Source: CAYNYF01 sp964401385
GTDB lineage: Bacteria > Planctomycetota > Phycisphaerae > SM23-33
Reading direction: 5' to 3'
Length of the DNA: 37,895 nucleotides
Assembly (NCBI GenBank): GCA_964401385.1
Contig: CAYNYF010000039.1
Span: forward strand, 1-37,895
Shown: positions 1 to 7,388 of the stretch, in pieces
Numbering within the stretch: position 1 is the first letter of the stretch
Layout of the letters: each line of letters opens with the position of its first letter
Position numbers and translations under genes: made by a program
The notes under the pieces: generated by a model
The model's database searches: none
The model's input: the letters and a program-made list of their open reading frames with translations, nothing else
What the model was told of the DNA's origin: nothing

Positions 1-60
1 AATCGGGCGTTTCCCGCGCCGACCGGGGTCGACATGGCCGCGCTGATCGCCCGCCTGACG
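1..60 (-). repeat. Near-exact copy of part of the GT2 gene (2041-2100)
   Basis: The first 60 bases match 2041-2100 at 59 of 60 positions; the first 55 are identical and the only difference is at base 56. Read on the minus strand in the frame of the GT2 gene, it encodes the same peptide segment with one Gly-to-Arg change. Similarity stops at base 61. It could be the edge of a second glycosyltransferase gene lying to the left, a strain variant, or a shared k-mer left at a contig end by the assembler. Confidence 0.75.
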
Positions 61-113
61 GGCCGACTGAAGGTTTCGCCAACGGGGAAATGGCCCCTCA
101 GAGGTCGATGAGG

Positions 114-119
114 TATAAT
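114..119 (+). promoter_or_regulatory. Possible -10 box (TATAAT) for the first gene
   Basis: A perfect TATAAT lies 42 bases upstream of the ATG at 161. No good -35 is visible: the best 17-bp-spaced hexamer is TGGCCC at 91-96. It is offered as a candidate only. Confidence 0.35.
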
Positions 120-160
120 GATGAAGGAACGGGGGGCCGCGGTCGTGGGGCGAAGGTCAA

Positions 161-1327
161 ATGGGAAATCCAGGGACAACGGGAGGAACACATGCCCGGG
201 CGGACAGAAGCTTCCAGGACCAGGCGCGATCCTGGGGCGGCACCGGCCGGGTCCTTCGAGACGAAACGGGCAAACTCGCGCGATGTGCGCGTTGCGTCCT
301 TCCCGGCACTTATCCGCGGATCGGTCTCGATCACGAGGGGGTCTGCCGGTGTTGTCGCGAGCACAACCTCCCCCAACTGCTTGGCGAGGAGCGTCTGCTC
401 GCCGCCGTGGAGCAACATCGAAGCCGCAACGGCAGGTACGACTGCGCGGTGGCCCTGAGCGGCGGGCGCGACAGCACCTTCACGCTGCACTACGCGGTCA
501 AGCACCTCGGCCTCAGGCCCCTGGCCATCACGATCGATAACGGCTTCATGCCGCGGGAGTGCGTCGAGAATGTCGAGAACGCCGTGAGAACGCTCGGTGT
601 GGACCACGTGACCGTGAGGCATGACCTTGTCCGACGATCGATCCGGCCGGTGTTGTCGGCCTGGCTTCATCGCCAGTCGCCATGCATGATCAGCCTGATG
701 TGCCTGGGGTGCCGGCGCGGCCTTCGCCAGGGGTTCCTGCGCATCGCACAGGCTTATGACGAGCTGGGATTGTGCCTCTTCGGCAGCGGGGAGCCGGAAA
801 CGTCGTTCGCCACGGCCTTCTTCTCTGGGCGTGCCAGCCCGGCGGGCAGAATGGTCGACATGGTGTGCGGCATGGGCATGGAACTGGCGCGCAATCCCCG
901 CTACATGCTGAATCCCGCCATCCCCTGCCGAATGGTTCTCGAGTACCTGCACGAGTACCCCCCGTCAAAGGCCATCGCCCGGCGGGTCCGTCCCCGGTGG
1001 CGGCTGCTTTCCGTGTTCCGTTTCATCCCCTGGGACGAGAAAACGATCATGGACGTGATCACAACCCAGCTTGGCTGGCGCAAGTACCGGTACAGCGCTT
1101 CAGCCTGGCGCAGCGACTGCAAGATCAACCTTCTCAAGAACGCTCTCTACCTGCGGACATTGGGGTTTACCAAGAACGACGAACTGGTCAGCGGCATGGT
1201 CCGGCGGGGGCTGCTGACGCGGGAACAGGCCCTGGAGCGGCTTGAGAAGGACAACGTGATACCGAAAGAGTTCCTCCAGGAGTTCTGCCGCGAGATCGCA
1301 ATCCCGTACGAGCGCTTCCGGCATTAA
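161..1327 (+). CDS. N-acetyl sugar amidotransferase-like PP-loop protein (WbpG/PseA family)
   Basis: 388 aa. Near the N-terminus is a Cys pattern, CARC at about 42-45 and CRCC at about 62-65, which in this family brackets a small metal-binding segment. An ATP-pyrophosphatase PP-loop, SGGRDS, follows at about 100-105, and a further CLGC at about 181-184. This order matches the WbpG/PseA group, which adenylates and amidates N-acetylated sugars on nucleotide-linked precursors using ammonia from a partner glutaminase. No HisH/HisF-like partner is present here, so the ammonia source is unknown. The ATG at 161 has GAAGG four bases upstream. The first 38 residues look unlike the family, so translation could start later. 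The gene converges on the GT2 gene that ends at 1458. The exact substrate is inferred only from the Wbp-like genes at 21766-26160. Confidence 0.75.
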   Translation: MGNPGTTGGTHARADRSFQDQARSWGGTGRVLRDETGKLARCARCVLPGTYPRIGLDHEGVCRCCREHNLPQLLGEERLLAAVEQHRSRNGRYDCAVALSGGRDSTFTLHYAVKHLGLRPLAITIDNGFMPRECVENVENAVRTLGVDHVTVRHDLVRRSIRPVLSAWLHRQSPCMISLMCLGCRRGLRQGFLRIAQAYDELGLCLFGSGEPETSFATAFFSGRASPAGRMVDMVCGMGMELARNPRYMLNPAIPCRMVLEYLHEYPPSKAIARRVRPRWRLLSVFRFIPWDEKTIMDVITTQLGWRKYRYSASAWRSDCKINLLKNALYLRTLGFTKNDELVSGMVRRGLLTREQALERLEKDNVIPKEFLQEFCREIAIPYERFRH

Positions 1328-1457
1328 TGGACTTCGCATTGCCAGCCAAACGTGCTCGTCGGGTGGCGGGGCCCTCAGGGCCCGTGGCACCGCAATCTTC
1401 TTCGGCGATGCGCGGGCCTGCGGGCAAGGCTGCTAACAGGCGGGTCCCCGGGCGGCT

Positions 1458-2525
1458 TCAGCGCGAGAGCGGCTGCTTCTCCCCGTCGATCTTCCCTCCC
1501 CTCCGCAGGATGCAGAAGGAGACGACGCCCCAGACGGACCCCAGCCCGTAGCAGAAGTGCACGATCACAAACACCAGCGCCGCCGGCGGCGCGCAGCTCA
1601 GGCCCGCCTTGCGTGCGACGGCGGCCGCTCCGGCCAGCAGGCCCAGCAGGTAGACCGCGGCGAAGCCGAGCAATCCATACCCCAGCGGGCGCCACAGCAA
1701 AGTCCCCACGACCAGCGCCAGCCACAGGCACACGAACGCCAGCGGCGCCACCTGGCGCAGGGTGGCCGGCTGGCGACGTTTCTGAATCGTCCGGATCCGC
1801 CAGAACCCGTACTGGAAGTACTGTCTGGCCAGCTTGCGCAGCGACCCCCGCGAGTAGTATTCGCTCTGGATGTCGCTGTCCATGTAGATCTTGCCGCCGG
1901 CCTGGATGAGCCGAAGGTTGAACTCGTCGTCCTGGTTGCGGACCAGCTCCTCGTCGAACATGCCGATCCTGTCGAACACCCAGCGCCAGTAGCAGGGGAA
2001 CGTGACCGTATCGACGTAGCCCTTGTAGTTGCCCAGGCGGAATCGGGCGTTTCCCGCGCCGACCGGGGTCGACATGGCCGCGCTGATCGCCCGCCCGACG
2101 TAACTGCTGCTGACGGTCCGGATCGCCCCGCCCACGCACCAGGCCTCCGGATGGTCTTGGAGGGTGCGAACGCTCTTGCTGAGAAAGTCCGTCGGCACGC
2201 GCGAGTGGCCGCCGACGATGAAGATGATCTCCCCGGCGGCGGCCTCGATCCCCAGATTGAACGCCACCGGCGTGATCCGGCGGCGGTTCTCGATCAGCCG
2301 GACGCGCCCGTCCTCCTGGGCGAGGCGCCAGACGATCTTGGCCGTTTCGTCCTCGCTCATCCCGTCGGCGACCAGGACTTCCACTCGCCCGGACGGATAG
2401 TCGTTGGCCAGGATGCTGCGGACGCACGTTTCGATATGCTCGGCCTCGTTCCGCGCCGGCACGACAACGCTGACGCGAGGCAAGGGCGCCTCGGCGCCGA
2501 CGCGATCCGCTTCGATGCCGGTCAT
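1458..2525 (-). CDS. Glycosyltransferase family 2 with C-terminal membrane segments
   Basis: 355 aa from the ATG at 2525, which has GAGGAGG six bases upstream; an earlier in-frame ATG at 2570 lacks this. The N-terminal domain shows the GT-A opening VSVVVPARNE followed by DGMSEDET at about 54-61 and a GGHSR segment where the family carries its metal-binding region. Two or three hydrophobic segments fill the last 100 residues, so the enzyme is probably anchored in the inner membrane with the catalytic domain in the cytoplasm. ATG and the upstream gene's TGA overlap as ATGA, so it is translationally coupled to the GT4 gene before it. It probably transfers one sugar onto a lipid-linked repeat unit. 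Donor and acceptor cannot be read from the sequence. Bases 2041-2100 inside it are repeated at the left end of the window. Confidence 0.87.
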   Translation of the reverse strand: MTGIEADRVGAEAPLPRVSVVVPARNEAEHIETCVRSILANDYPSGRVEVLVADGMSEDETAKIVWRLAQEDGRVRLIENRRRITPVAFNLGIEAAAGEIIFIVGGHSRVPTDFLSKSVRTLQDHPEAWCVGGAIRTVSSSYVGRAISAAMSTPVGAGNARFRLGNYKGYVDTVTFPCYWRWVFDRIGMFDEELVRNQDDEFNLRLIQAGGKIYMDSDIQSEYYSRGSLRKLARQYFQYGFWRIRTIQKRRQPATLRQVAPLAFVCLWLALVVGTLLWRPLGYGLLGFAAVYLLGLLAGAAAVARKAGLSCAPPAALVFVIVHFCYGLGSVWGVVSFCILRRGGKIDGEKQPLSR

Positions 2526-3748
2526 CTTCGCCTCCTCGTCGATGAGGCCGCGGCGAGAACCGCCTCCCACCTGCGGGAAAGCTCTTCACGGTCGAACCGG
2601 CGCCGGGCCAGCTCTCTGCCGCGCAGGCCCATTTGGCCGGCGCGCTGCGGGTCGTCCCGGAGCCGGCGCAGGACGCGGGCGAGGTCCCCCGGGTCGTTCG
2701 GATCGGCCAGTTCGCCGCAGTCCGTCTTGAGGATCCAGTCCGTCAGCTCCGCGCGAACGTTCGTGACGATGGGCCTGCCGCCGGCAAGGTAGTCGAAGAA
2801 CTTGTTCGTCATCAGGTACTGCATGCCCGGAAGGGGCGAATTTATCATCAGCATTGCGTCCGCGGCCATCAGAATCCCCGGGACCTGTCCGCGAGGGACG
2901 GGCTCGAGCATGAGCAGCGTGCTGCCGGCCACGCCGCGGCGCTCGGCCTCGGCGCGGAGGCGGGGCTTTTCCGACCCGTCGCCGATCAGCACGATCCGGA
3001 TGTCCTGGTCCTTCTTGAGATGCTCGGCCGCCCGGACCAGGTATTCCAGACCGTTGATTCGCCCGTGGCTTCCCACATACACCGCCACCCAGCGGCCGGA
3101 GAGGTCGTGGGCCCGGCGGAACGCCTCGTCCGGTGGCTTTTCGAACTCGGCCATCGACACGCCGGTGGGAAGGAAGTGCACCTTCCGACGGGGCAGGCCC
3201 CGCTCGATCAGCCTCTCGCACATCTTCTGGCTGATCGCGCAGACGGCGGCCGATTCGCGGTAGAACCACTCCTCGAAGACCGTGCTGATCCTGAACAAGG
3301 CCCGGCTGCGAAGGAAGCCGGCCTGGTAGGGGGACTCCGGCCAGAGGTCGCGGACCTCGAAGACGTACGGGATTCGCCGCACGTATCGCGACGCCAGGGC
3401 GACCAGCCCGACCGTCAGCGGGGTGCTGCTGACCAGCAGCACGTCGTAGCGTCGCAGGAGGCAGACCGTCGCCATCGCCAGGAGGGTAAACGCCAGGAAC
3501 GCCGCCACGCGCCGGGCGAAGCCCATCCGCTGCTGATAGTCCACGCCCAGGCAGACCACGCGGATGCCGTCGATGCTCAACCGGCGCACCGGCCCGGCGG
3601 GCACGTCCATGCCCTGCGAGAGGTAGCCCCGCCCGCAGACGACCGTGACGTCGTGGCCGGACCTGACCAGGTGCCGGGCGAGGTCGTACGGCTTGGTCGA
3701 GCCCACGCCGCTGACCAGAAAATGTTGATAGACCAGAACAACTCGCAT
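2522..3748 (-). CDS. Glycosyltransferase family 4 (WbuB-like)
   Basis: 408 aa, GT-B fold. The N-terminal domain has the WbuB/colanic-acid type opening, a hydrophobic stretch at about 82-97 and the family-typical EVRDLWPES at about 131-139. The C-terminal domain carries YVGSHGRINGLEYL and IGDGSEKP, usual for nucleotide-sugar binding in GT4. WbuB relatives transfer N-acetylated amino sugars (for example L-FucNAc) onto undecaprenyl-linked intermediates, but the donor is not proven here. The gene is first of a two-gene unit and its stop overlaps the next start by four bases (ATGA). It is divergent from the asparagine-synthase-like gene across a 593-base gap. Confidence 0.87.
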   Translation of the reverse strand: MRVVLVYQHFLVSGVGSTKPYDLARHLVRSGHDVTVVCGRGYLSQGMDVPAGPVRRLSIDGIRVVCLGVDYQQRMGFARRVAAFLAFTLLAMATVCLLRRYDVLLVSSTPLTVGLVALASRYVRRIPYVFEVRDLWPESPYQAGFLRSRALFRISTVFEEWFYRESAAVCAISQKMCERLIERGLPRRKVHFLPTGVSMAEFEKPPDEAFRRAHDLSGRWVAVYVGSHGRINGLEYLVRAAEHLKKDQDIRIVLIGDGSEKPRLRAEAERRGVAGSTLLMLEPVPRGQVPGILMAADAMLMINSPLPGMQYLMTNKFFDYLAGGRPIVTNVRAELTDWILKTDCGELADPNDPGDLARVLRRLRDDPQRAGQMGLRGRELARRRFDREELSRRWEAVLAAASSTRRRR

Positions 3749-4341
3749 GCATCGGCTCCGGGCTCGTTGAACGATCCTGTGGAACCCGCGGGATCGCGCC
3801 TGGCGGGACCTGCCCGCCCTCCGAGTTCCTTGGTAAGATCGACCGGCTTGGCCGGCCTCGGCCAGTTATCATGGTCTCTGCGCGGACCTCCCCGTGCAAG
3901 TGCCGCCCGGATGCTTGGCGCTGCGGCGTCCCCGGCGGCAGCACTTCTTGCGGAAGCTTTCGAGCGGCGAGGCCGATATGTTAGACTGCTCCGGAAAACA
4001 ACCTTGCCAATCGGCGAGCGTAATAGAGTCTGCACGGCACGAGGATCAAGGGTAAGTCACGGCGCGTTCGTTTGCACGGCGGCAGAACATGACCGACTGG
4101 GCGGCATCTGACTCGACCTGAACCACCAAGACTGCATGATCGGCGGACGCCCGCGCCTTCAGGGGCATGCCCGCACCGACGAGCATCTCGGATCGTCCGG
4201 CAGTTCGCGCCGTGCATCGGCGGGGCATGCCGGAAGGGCCGAGGACGTTGGCGAGTCGCGGGAGTCAGCAGCGCGTTGCCGGGTGAGGCGGCCTTGCCCG
4301 GCGAGGGAATTCAGGAAACGGGCAGAAAAAGGGCAGCGAAC
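3749..4341. other. Long intergenic region between divergent GT4 and asparagine-synthase-like genes
   Basis: 593 bases without a convincing gene. The right part, 3936-4130, is a diverged duplicate of the leader of the O-antigen ligase gene (separate entry). The left part, 3749-3935, should hold the minus-strand promoter of the GT4 gene, but no confident -35/-10 pair is evident. In 4131-4341 only the ribosome-binding region of the next gene is recognised. Confidence 0.6.
3936..4130 (+). repeat. Duplicated leader, copy A (ends in a 10-codon ORF)
   Basis: Bases 3936-3983 are identical to 5759-5806, and 3984-3990 differ at one position. Similarity then falls to roughly two thirds but continues through the start codon of the O-antigen ligase gene. 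In this copy the ATG at 4089 opens a frame that begins like the ligase (Met-Thr-Asp) and stops after 10 codons. The conserved core contains TATGTTAGACTGCT, which may include a -10 box (TAGACT here, TAAACT in copy B). It may be a duplicated promoter or leader, or the remnant of a lost second ligase gene. Confidence 0.75.
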
Positions 4342-5730
4342 ATGGAATACCAGACGTTCGTCGGACAGACGAAACGCCTGTACTTCGATTGGCAGCGCGG
4401 CGTCGTACACCGATCCCCGGCCGAGGTAGGGAGGCCCTTGCGCCTGGATCGTGAATCTCTAAGGTGGTTTCTTCTGCTGGGGTACGTTCCGGGCAACAAG
4501 ACGCTCTTCGAGGGGGTCGAGCGAATTCCGTCCGGCCGCCGTATCAGAGTGGAGGATGGAAAGTACAAGATCGTTTCTCGAAGATCGTGGAGCGATTTCT
4601 GCCGTCCCGAGAAGTTCCGCGGAGCTTCGGCTGACGATCTGGCGGAACTGGGAGGGCGAATCCTTGCGGAGGCGGTTGCCCGCCGGCTCGAGGGCGGAAA
4701 GACGATCTGCGTGCCCCTCAGCGCGGGCCTGGACTCGCGCGGGATTCTCGGCGCCCTGTTGGAGGCGTCTGAGCCCGCCAACATCCTATCGTTCACGCGC
4801 GGCGTTCCCGGCACGATGGACTACGAGATCGGCCCCCGGATCGCCCGGGCGGTCGGCATCCGGCACGAAAGGATCAACCTCCTGGACCTGCCGTTCGACC
4901 TCGACGCCCTGGTCGCGACGGCGCGGGAAACCGAGGGGAACGTGTTCCTTTTTGATGCGTTCTTTCATCATGTCTGCGCTCAGCGCGTCTCGGCCGATGA
5001 GTATTGGTCAGGCTGCATGGGAGATGCCATAGAAGGGGTGCACATGCCGTCGCGCCCCTGGGAGAGCCCCCTGGACGCCGTTCGGGACTTGCTTCGCCGC
5101 GGGGGGTACAATCCTTCCCGGCATCTGGTTACGGTGGATCTCGAAGAGGCCGCCGAGTTCCTCTTCCGAGATGTGCCTCTCGAACGTCTTGGCGACCTTC
5201 CCGAGCTGCTGGATCTGACGCATCTACAGGACTGCATGATTTCCCACCACGTCATATCCCCCCACGCGCCGTTCAAGACCCCTTACCTGGACGAGGCCTG
5301 GCTGGGCTTCATGCTGTCCGTGCCTCGTGAGCTTCGCCTGGGCAGATCCCTGTTTGTCAAGATTCTGATGAAGAGATACCCGCGCCTGGCGAGGTTCCCT
5401 TCGACCTACCGGAGGGCACCGCTGACCATGTCGAAGGCCGGATTGCTTCTCAGGCGGGGGCTCCGTCGCCTGCGGCGCACGTTGGGCAGGCCGGTGAGGC
5501 TTCGGGTCATGAACTATATTGACTTCGACCAGGCCGTCCGCTCGCGCAAGGACTTGCACGATCTGACAAGGCAGGGCATCGCCGACCTGGAAAAGCGGCA
5601 CGTGGTGCCGCAGGGCGCACCCACGCGCCTGTGGGAGGCGCATCAGGGCGGCGCGGTCGAGGAGGGGCGATTCCTGCTTCTGCTGCTGTCTCTCGAGACG
5701 ATACTCAAGGCCTTCAACGTTCGGACGTGA
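4342..5730 (+). CDS. Asparagine synthase-like protein without glutaminase domain
   Basis: 462 aa from the ATG at 4342, preceded by a purine-rich AAAAAGGG. An upstream in-frame ATG at 4276 would add 22 unconvincing residues. The protein contains the middle and C-terminal part of the AsnB family: GYVPGNKTLFEGVERIPSGR at about 48-67, which normally follows the glutaminase domain, then the ATP-PPase loop SAGLDSR at about 127-133 and the synthetase domain. The usual N-terminal class II glutamine amidotransferase domain, with Cys2, is missing, so the protein would need free ammonia or a partner, or it makes another amide or adenylated product. Such proteins are common in exopolysaccharide loci, where they may amidate uronic acids. 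The gene lies directly between the two leader copies. The role is inferred. Confidence 0.8.
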   Translation: MEYQTFVGQTKRLYFDWQRGVVHRSPAEVGRPLRLDRESLRWFLLLGYVPGNKTLFEGVERIPSGRRIRVEDGKYKIVSRRSWSDFCRPEKFRGASADDLAELGGRILAEAVARRLEGGKTICVPLSAGLDSRGILGALLEASEPANILSFTRGVPGTMDYEIGPRIARAVGIRHERINLLDLPFDLDALVATARETEGNVFLFDAFFHHVCAQRVSADEYWSGCMGDAIEGVHMPSRPWESPLDAVRDLLRRGGYNPSRHLVTVDLEEAAEFLFRDVPLERLGDLPELLDLTHLQDCMISHHVISPHAPFKTPYLDEAWLGFMLSVPRELRLGRSLFVKILMKRYPRLARFPSTYRRAPLTMSKAGLLLRRGLRRLRRTLGRPVRLRVMNYIDFDQAVRSRKDLHDLTRQGIADLEKRHVVPQGAPTRLWEAHQGGAVEEGRFLLLLLSLETILKAFNVRT

Positions 5731-5758
5731 CGCCTCCCGTGGACGAGCCGGAGGCGCC

Positions 5759-5940
5759 CGGCAGCACTTCTTGCGGAAGCTTTCGAGCGGCGAGGCCGAT
5801 ATGTTAAACTGCTTCGCGCGGGAACCTTTGCGCTCGGAAACCGTACTAGGGTCTGCATCGCAGGAAGATGATGGCAAGAGCCGGCGGGCTCGCGGAAACG
5901 GCAGCGGAATATGACCGACTCGGTGGCACCTGACTGGGCC
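5759..5940 (+). repeat. Duplicated leader, copy B (in front of and into the O-antigen ligase gene)
   Basis: This is the second copy of the leader described at 3936-4130, 48 bases identical in the core and recognisably related down to the first ten codons of the ligase. Here the start codon at 5911 opens the long intact gene, so this is probably the functional copy. Just upstream, 5732-5757 can fold as CGCCTCC/GGAGGCG, possibly the end of the preceding transcript, but no U-tract follows. Confidence 0.75.
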
Positions 5941-7368
5941 TGGGCCGAAGAAGACTTCGCGACTGCGGAAGTTCCGCGCGGACGGCTGCACTTCTACACG
6001 GTTGTGGTCATCTTGTTCGTTTACGGCGCGGCAGCCTTCTTCGTTGAGCAACTGGAGACGGGGCACTATGCCTTCAAGCTGGTCCCCGTTCTCTTCATCA
6101 TGAGCCTCGTGGTCAGCCGGGCGAACCGTCTGGCGCTGCTGGGCTTTGCCGTCCCCCTCTACTTCGCGATCAAGACACACGCCAGGGCACGGGCGGACGC
6201 GGACTTCATGATCCCCATGTCCAGCGCCTTCGTCATCGGCGCGTGGTTTTTCGCTTACGTGGGGGACTATTTCACGCAAGAGGGGCGGACGCCGAAACGG
6301 GAAGCCGCGATCGTAAAGGCCCTGCTGTCGATCTGGCTGATATGGGGGGTGTTCGGGTTTGTCAAGGCCACCAACATCTACCGCTGGTTCTATCAGCTCT
6401 CGGCCATGCTGGCCCTGCCGGCCGCGTTCGCCCTGGTTCTGCGGGCGCCGATCAGCAGGGAAACGGTCAAGAGGATGCTGCTGGGCTTTACCGCAGCCGC
6501 CTTCGCCTTCAACTTCCCGTTTGCGATGCGCACCCTCCTGCACTACGGTCCCGGCGCGTTGGGCAAGCTCACAGAGCTGCGCGAGGAGCTGAGCATCGTT
6601 GCGGGCTTGGGCAGCGAGAGCGGTCTGATGCTGCTGGTGTTCGCCTTCTCGGTGGGTTTGAGCCTTTCCAAGGCCGACTTCCGGCTGCGCGTTGTGGCCG
6701 TCCTGTTCGGGGTCGCGCCGAGCGCGATTCTCATCCTGATCTACATCAGCAGGGCGGCCCTGGTGACGGCGGCGGTCGTGGTAGCAATGGCACCCGTGCT
6801 TGCCAAGAAGAAGATCGCCGCATTCGCCACGGTGACGATTATCGCCGGCGCCGTCATAGCGTTTATCCTGATCAGACCCGAGTACGTTAAGAGCGTCTCG
6901 GAAAGGTTCGGAGAGTTCAGGGCAGGCGCCGCTGGGAGAGGCCGGCTCCGGTCCGAAGCGATGGGATTCGCCGCAAGGAATCCTGCCCTGGGCCTCGGAG
7001 TCGGGCAGTACCGCTTCAAGTCGTACGGGTTCAGCTCGGCGCACAATGAATTCCTCAACATCGCCGCTGAACAGGGAATCTTCGGAGGGCTGCTGTATCT
7101 GGCGTTGATCGTCCTGGTGGGCCTCAGGGCCTGGAAGGTGAGAAAGACAGCCGAGCCCCTCCATCAGGGGCTGATTTCCGGGGCGACTCTCGCGGCCTTG
7201 GCGTACGGGATCTATACCCAGATACAGCCTCTGTACTTCGCCCGCGCCGGGCTGGTGATGGCAGGCCTGGCGGGGCTGCTGTACGCCTGCGGGCCCGAAA
7301 GCCAGGAGGAATACCCCTCGTCGGAGCCGGAGCCGGACCTCTCGGTCGCTGACGAAGGGGCCGGATGA
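5911..7368 (+). CDS. O-antigen ligase/polymerase family membrane protein (WaaL/Wzy type)
   Basis: 485 aa with about ten to twelve hydrophobic segments, starting near residue 30 after a short charged cytoplasmic N-terminus. Near the C-terminus is the Wzy_C-type pattern: LGLGVGQYRF, then SAHNEFLNIAAEQG and two final membrane helices, followed by an acidic hydrophilic tail. Members either ligate or polymerise undecaprenyl-linked glycans at the outer face of the inner membrane; sequence alone does not separate WaaL from Wzy. With the flippase encoded convergently 20 bases downstream, it completes the core of a Wzx/Wzy pathway. The start at 5911 has only a weak ribosome-binding sequence, but it is supported by conservation of the start in the decayed copy at 4089. 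Confidence 0.85.
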   Translation: MTDSVAPDWAWAEEDFATAEVPRGRLHFYTVVVILFVYGAAAFFVEQLETGHYAFKLVPVLFIMSLVVSRANRLALLGFAVPLYFAIKTHARARADADFMIPMSSAFVIGAWFFAYVGDYFTQEGRTPKREAAIVKALLSIWLIWGVFGFVKATNIYRWFYQLSAMLALPAAFALVLRAPISRETVKRMLLGFTAAAFAFNFPFAMRTLLHYGPGALGKLTELREELSIVAGLGSESGLMLLVFAFSVGLSLSKADFRLRVVAVLFGVAPSAILILIYISRAALVTAAVVVAMAPVLAKKKIAAFATVTIIAGAVIAFILIRPEYVKSVSERFGEFRAGAAGRGRLRSEAMGFAARNPALGLGVGQYRFKSYGFSSAHNEFLNIAAEQGIFGGLLYLALIVLVGLRAWKVRKTAEPLHQGLISGATLAALAYGIYTQIQPLYFARAGLVMAGLAGLLYACGPESQEEYPSSEPEPDLSVADEGAG

Positions 7369-7388
7369 CCCGCTCGCGGCCTTCTAAC

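Noticed and set aside
1369..1383. Palindrome GGGCCCTCAGGGCCC between the convergent genes at 1327 and 1458
   Set aside because: Loop too small for a good stem and no U-tract; not convincing as a terminator.
3577..5858. Two minus-strand frames (3577-4035 and 5643-5858) sharing a peptide over the leader repeats
   Set aside because: The shared peptide is only the antisense translation of the duplicated leader; each frame runs into real genes.
5224..7164. Very long minus-strand open frame (646 codons) across the asparagine synthase and O-antigen ligase genes
   Set aside because: GC-rich genes leave long open frames on the opposite strand; composition is Gln/Arg/Gly/His-rich without any domain, and both plus-strand genes are clear.
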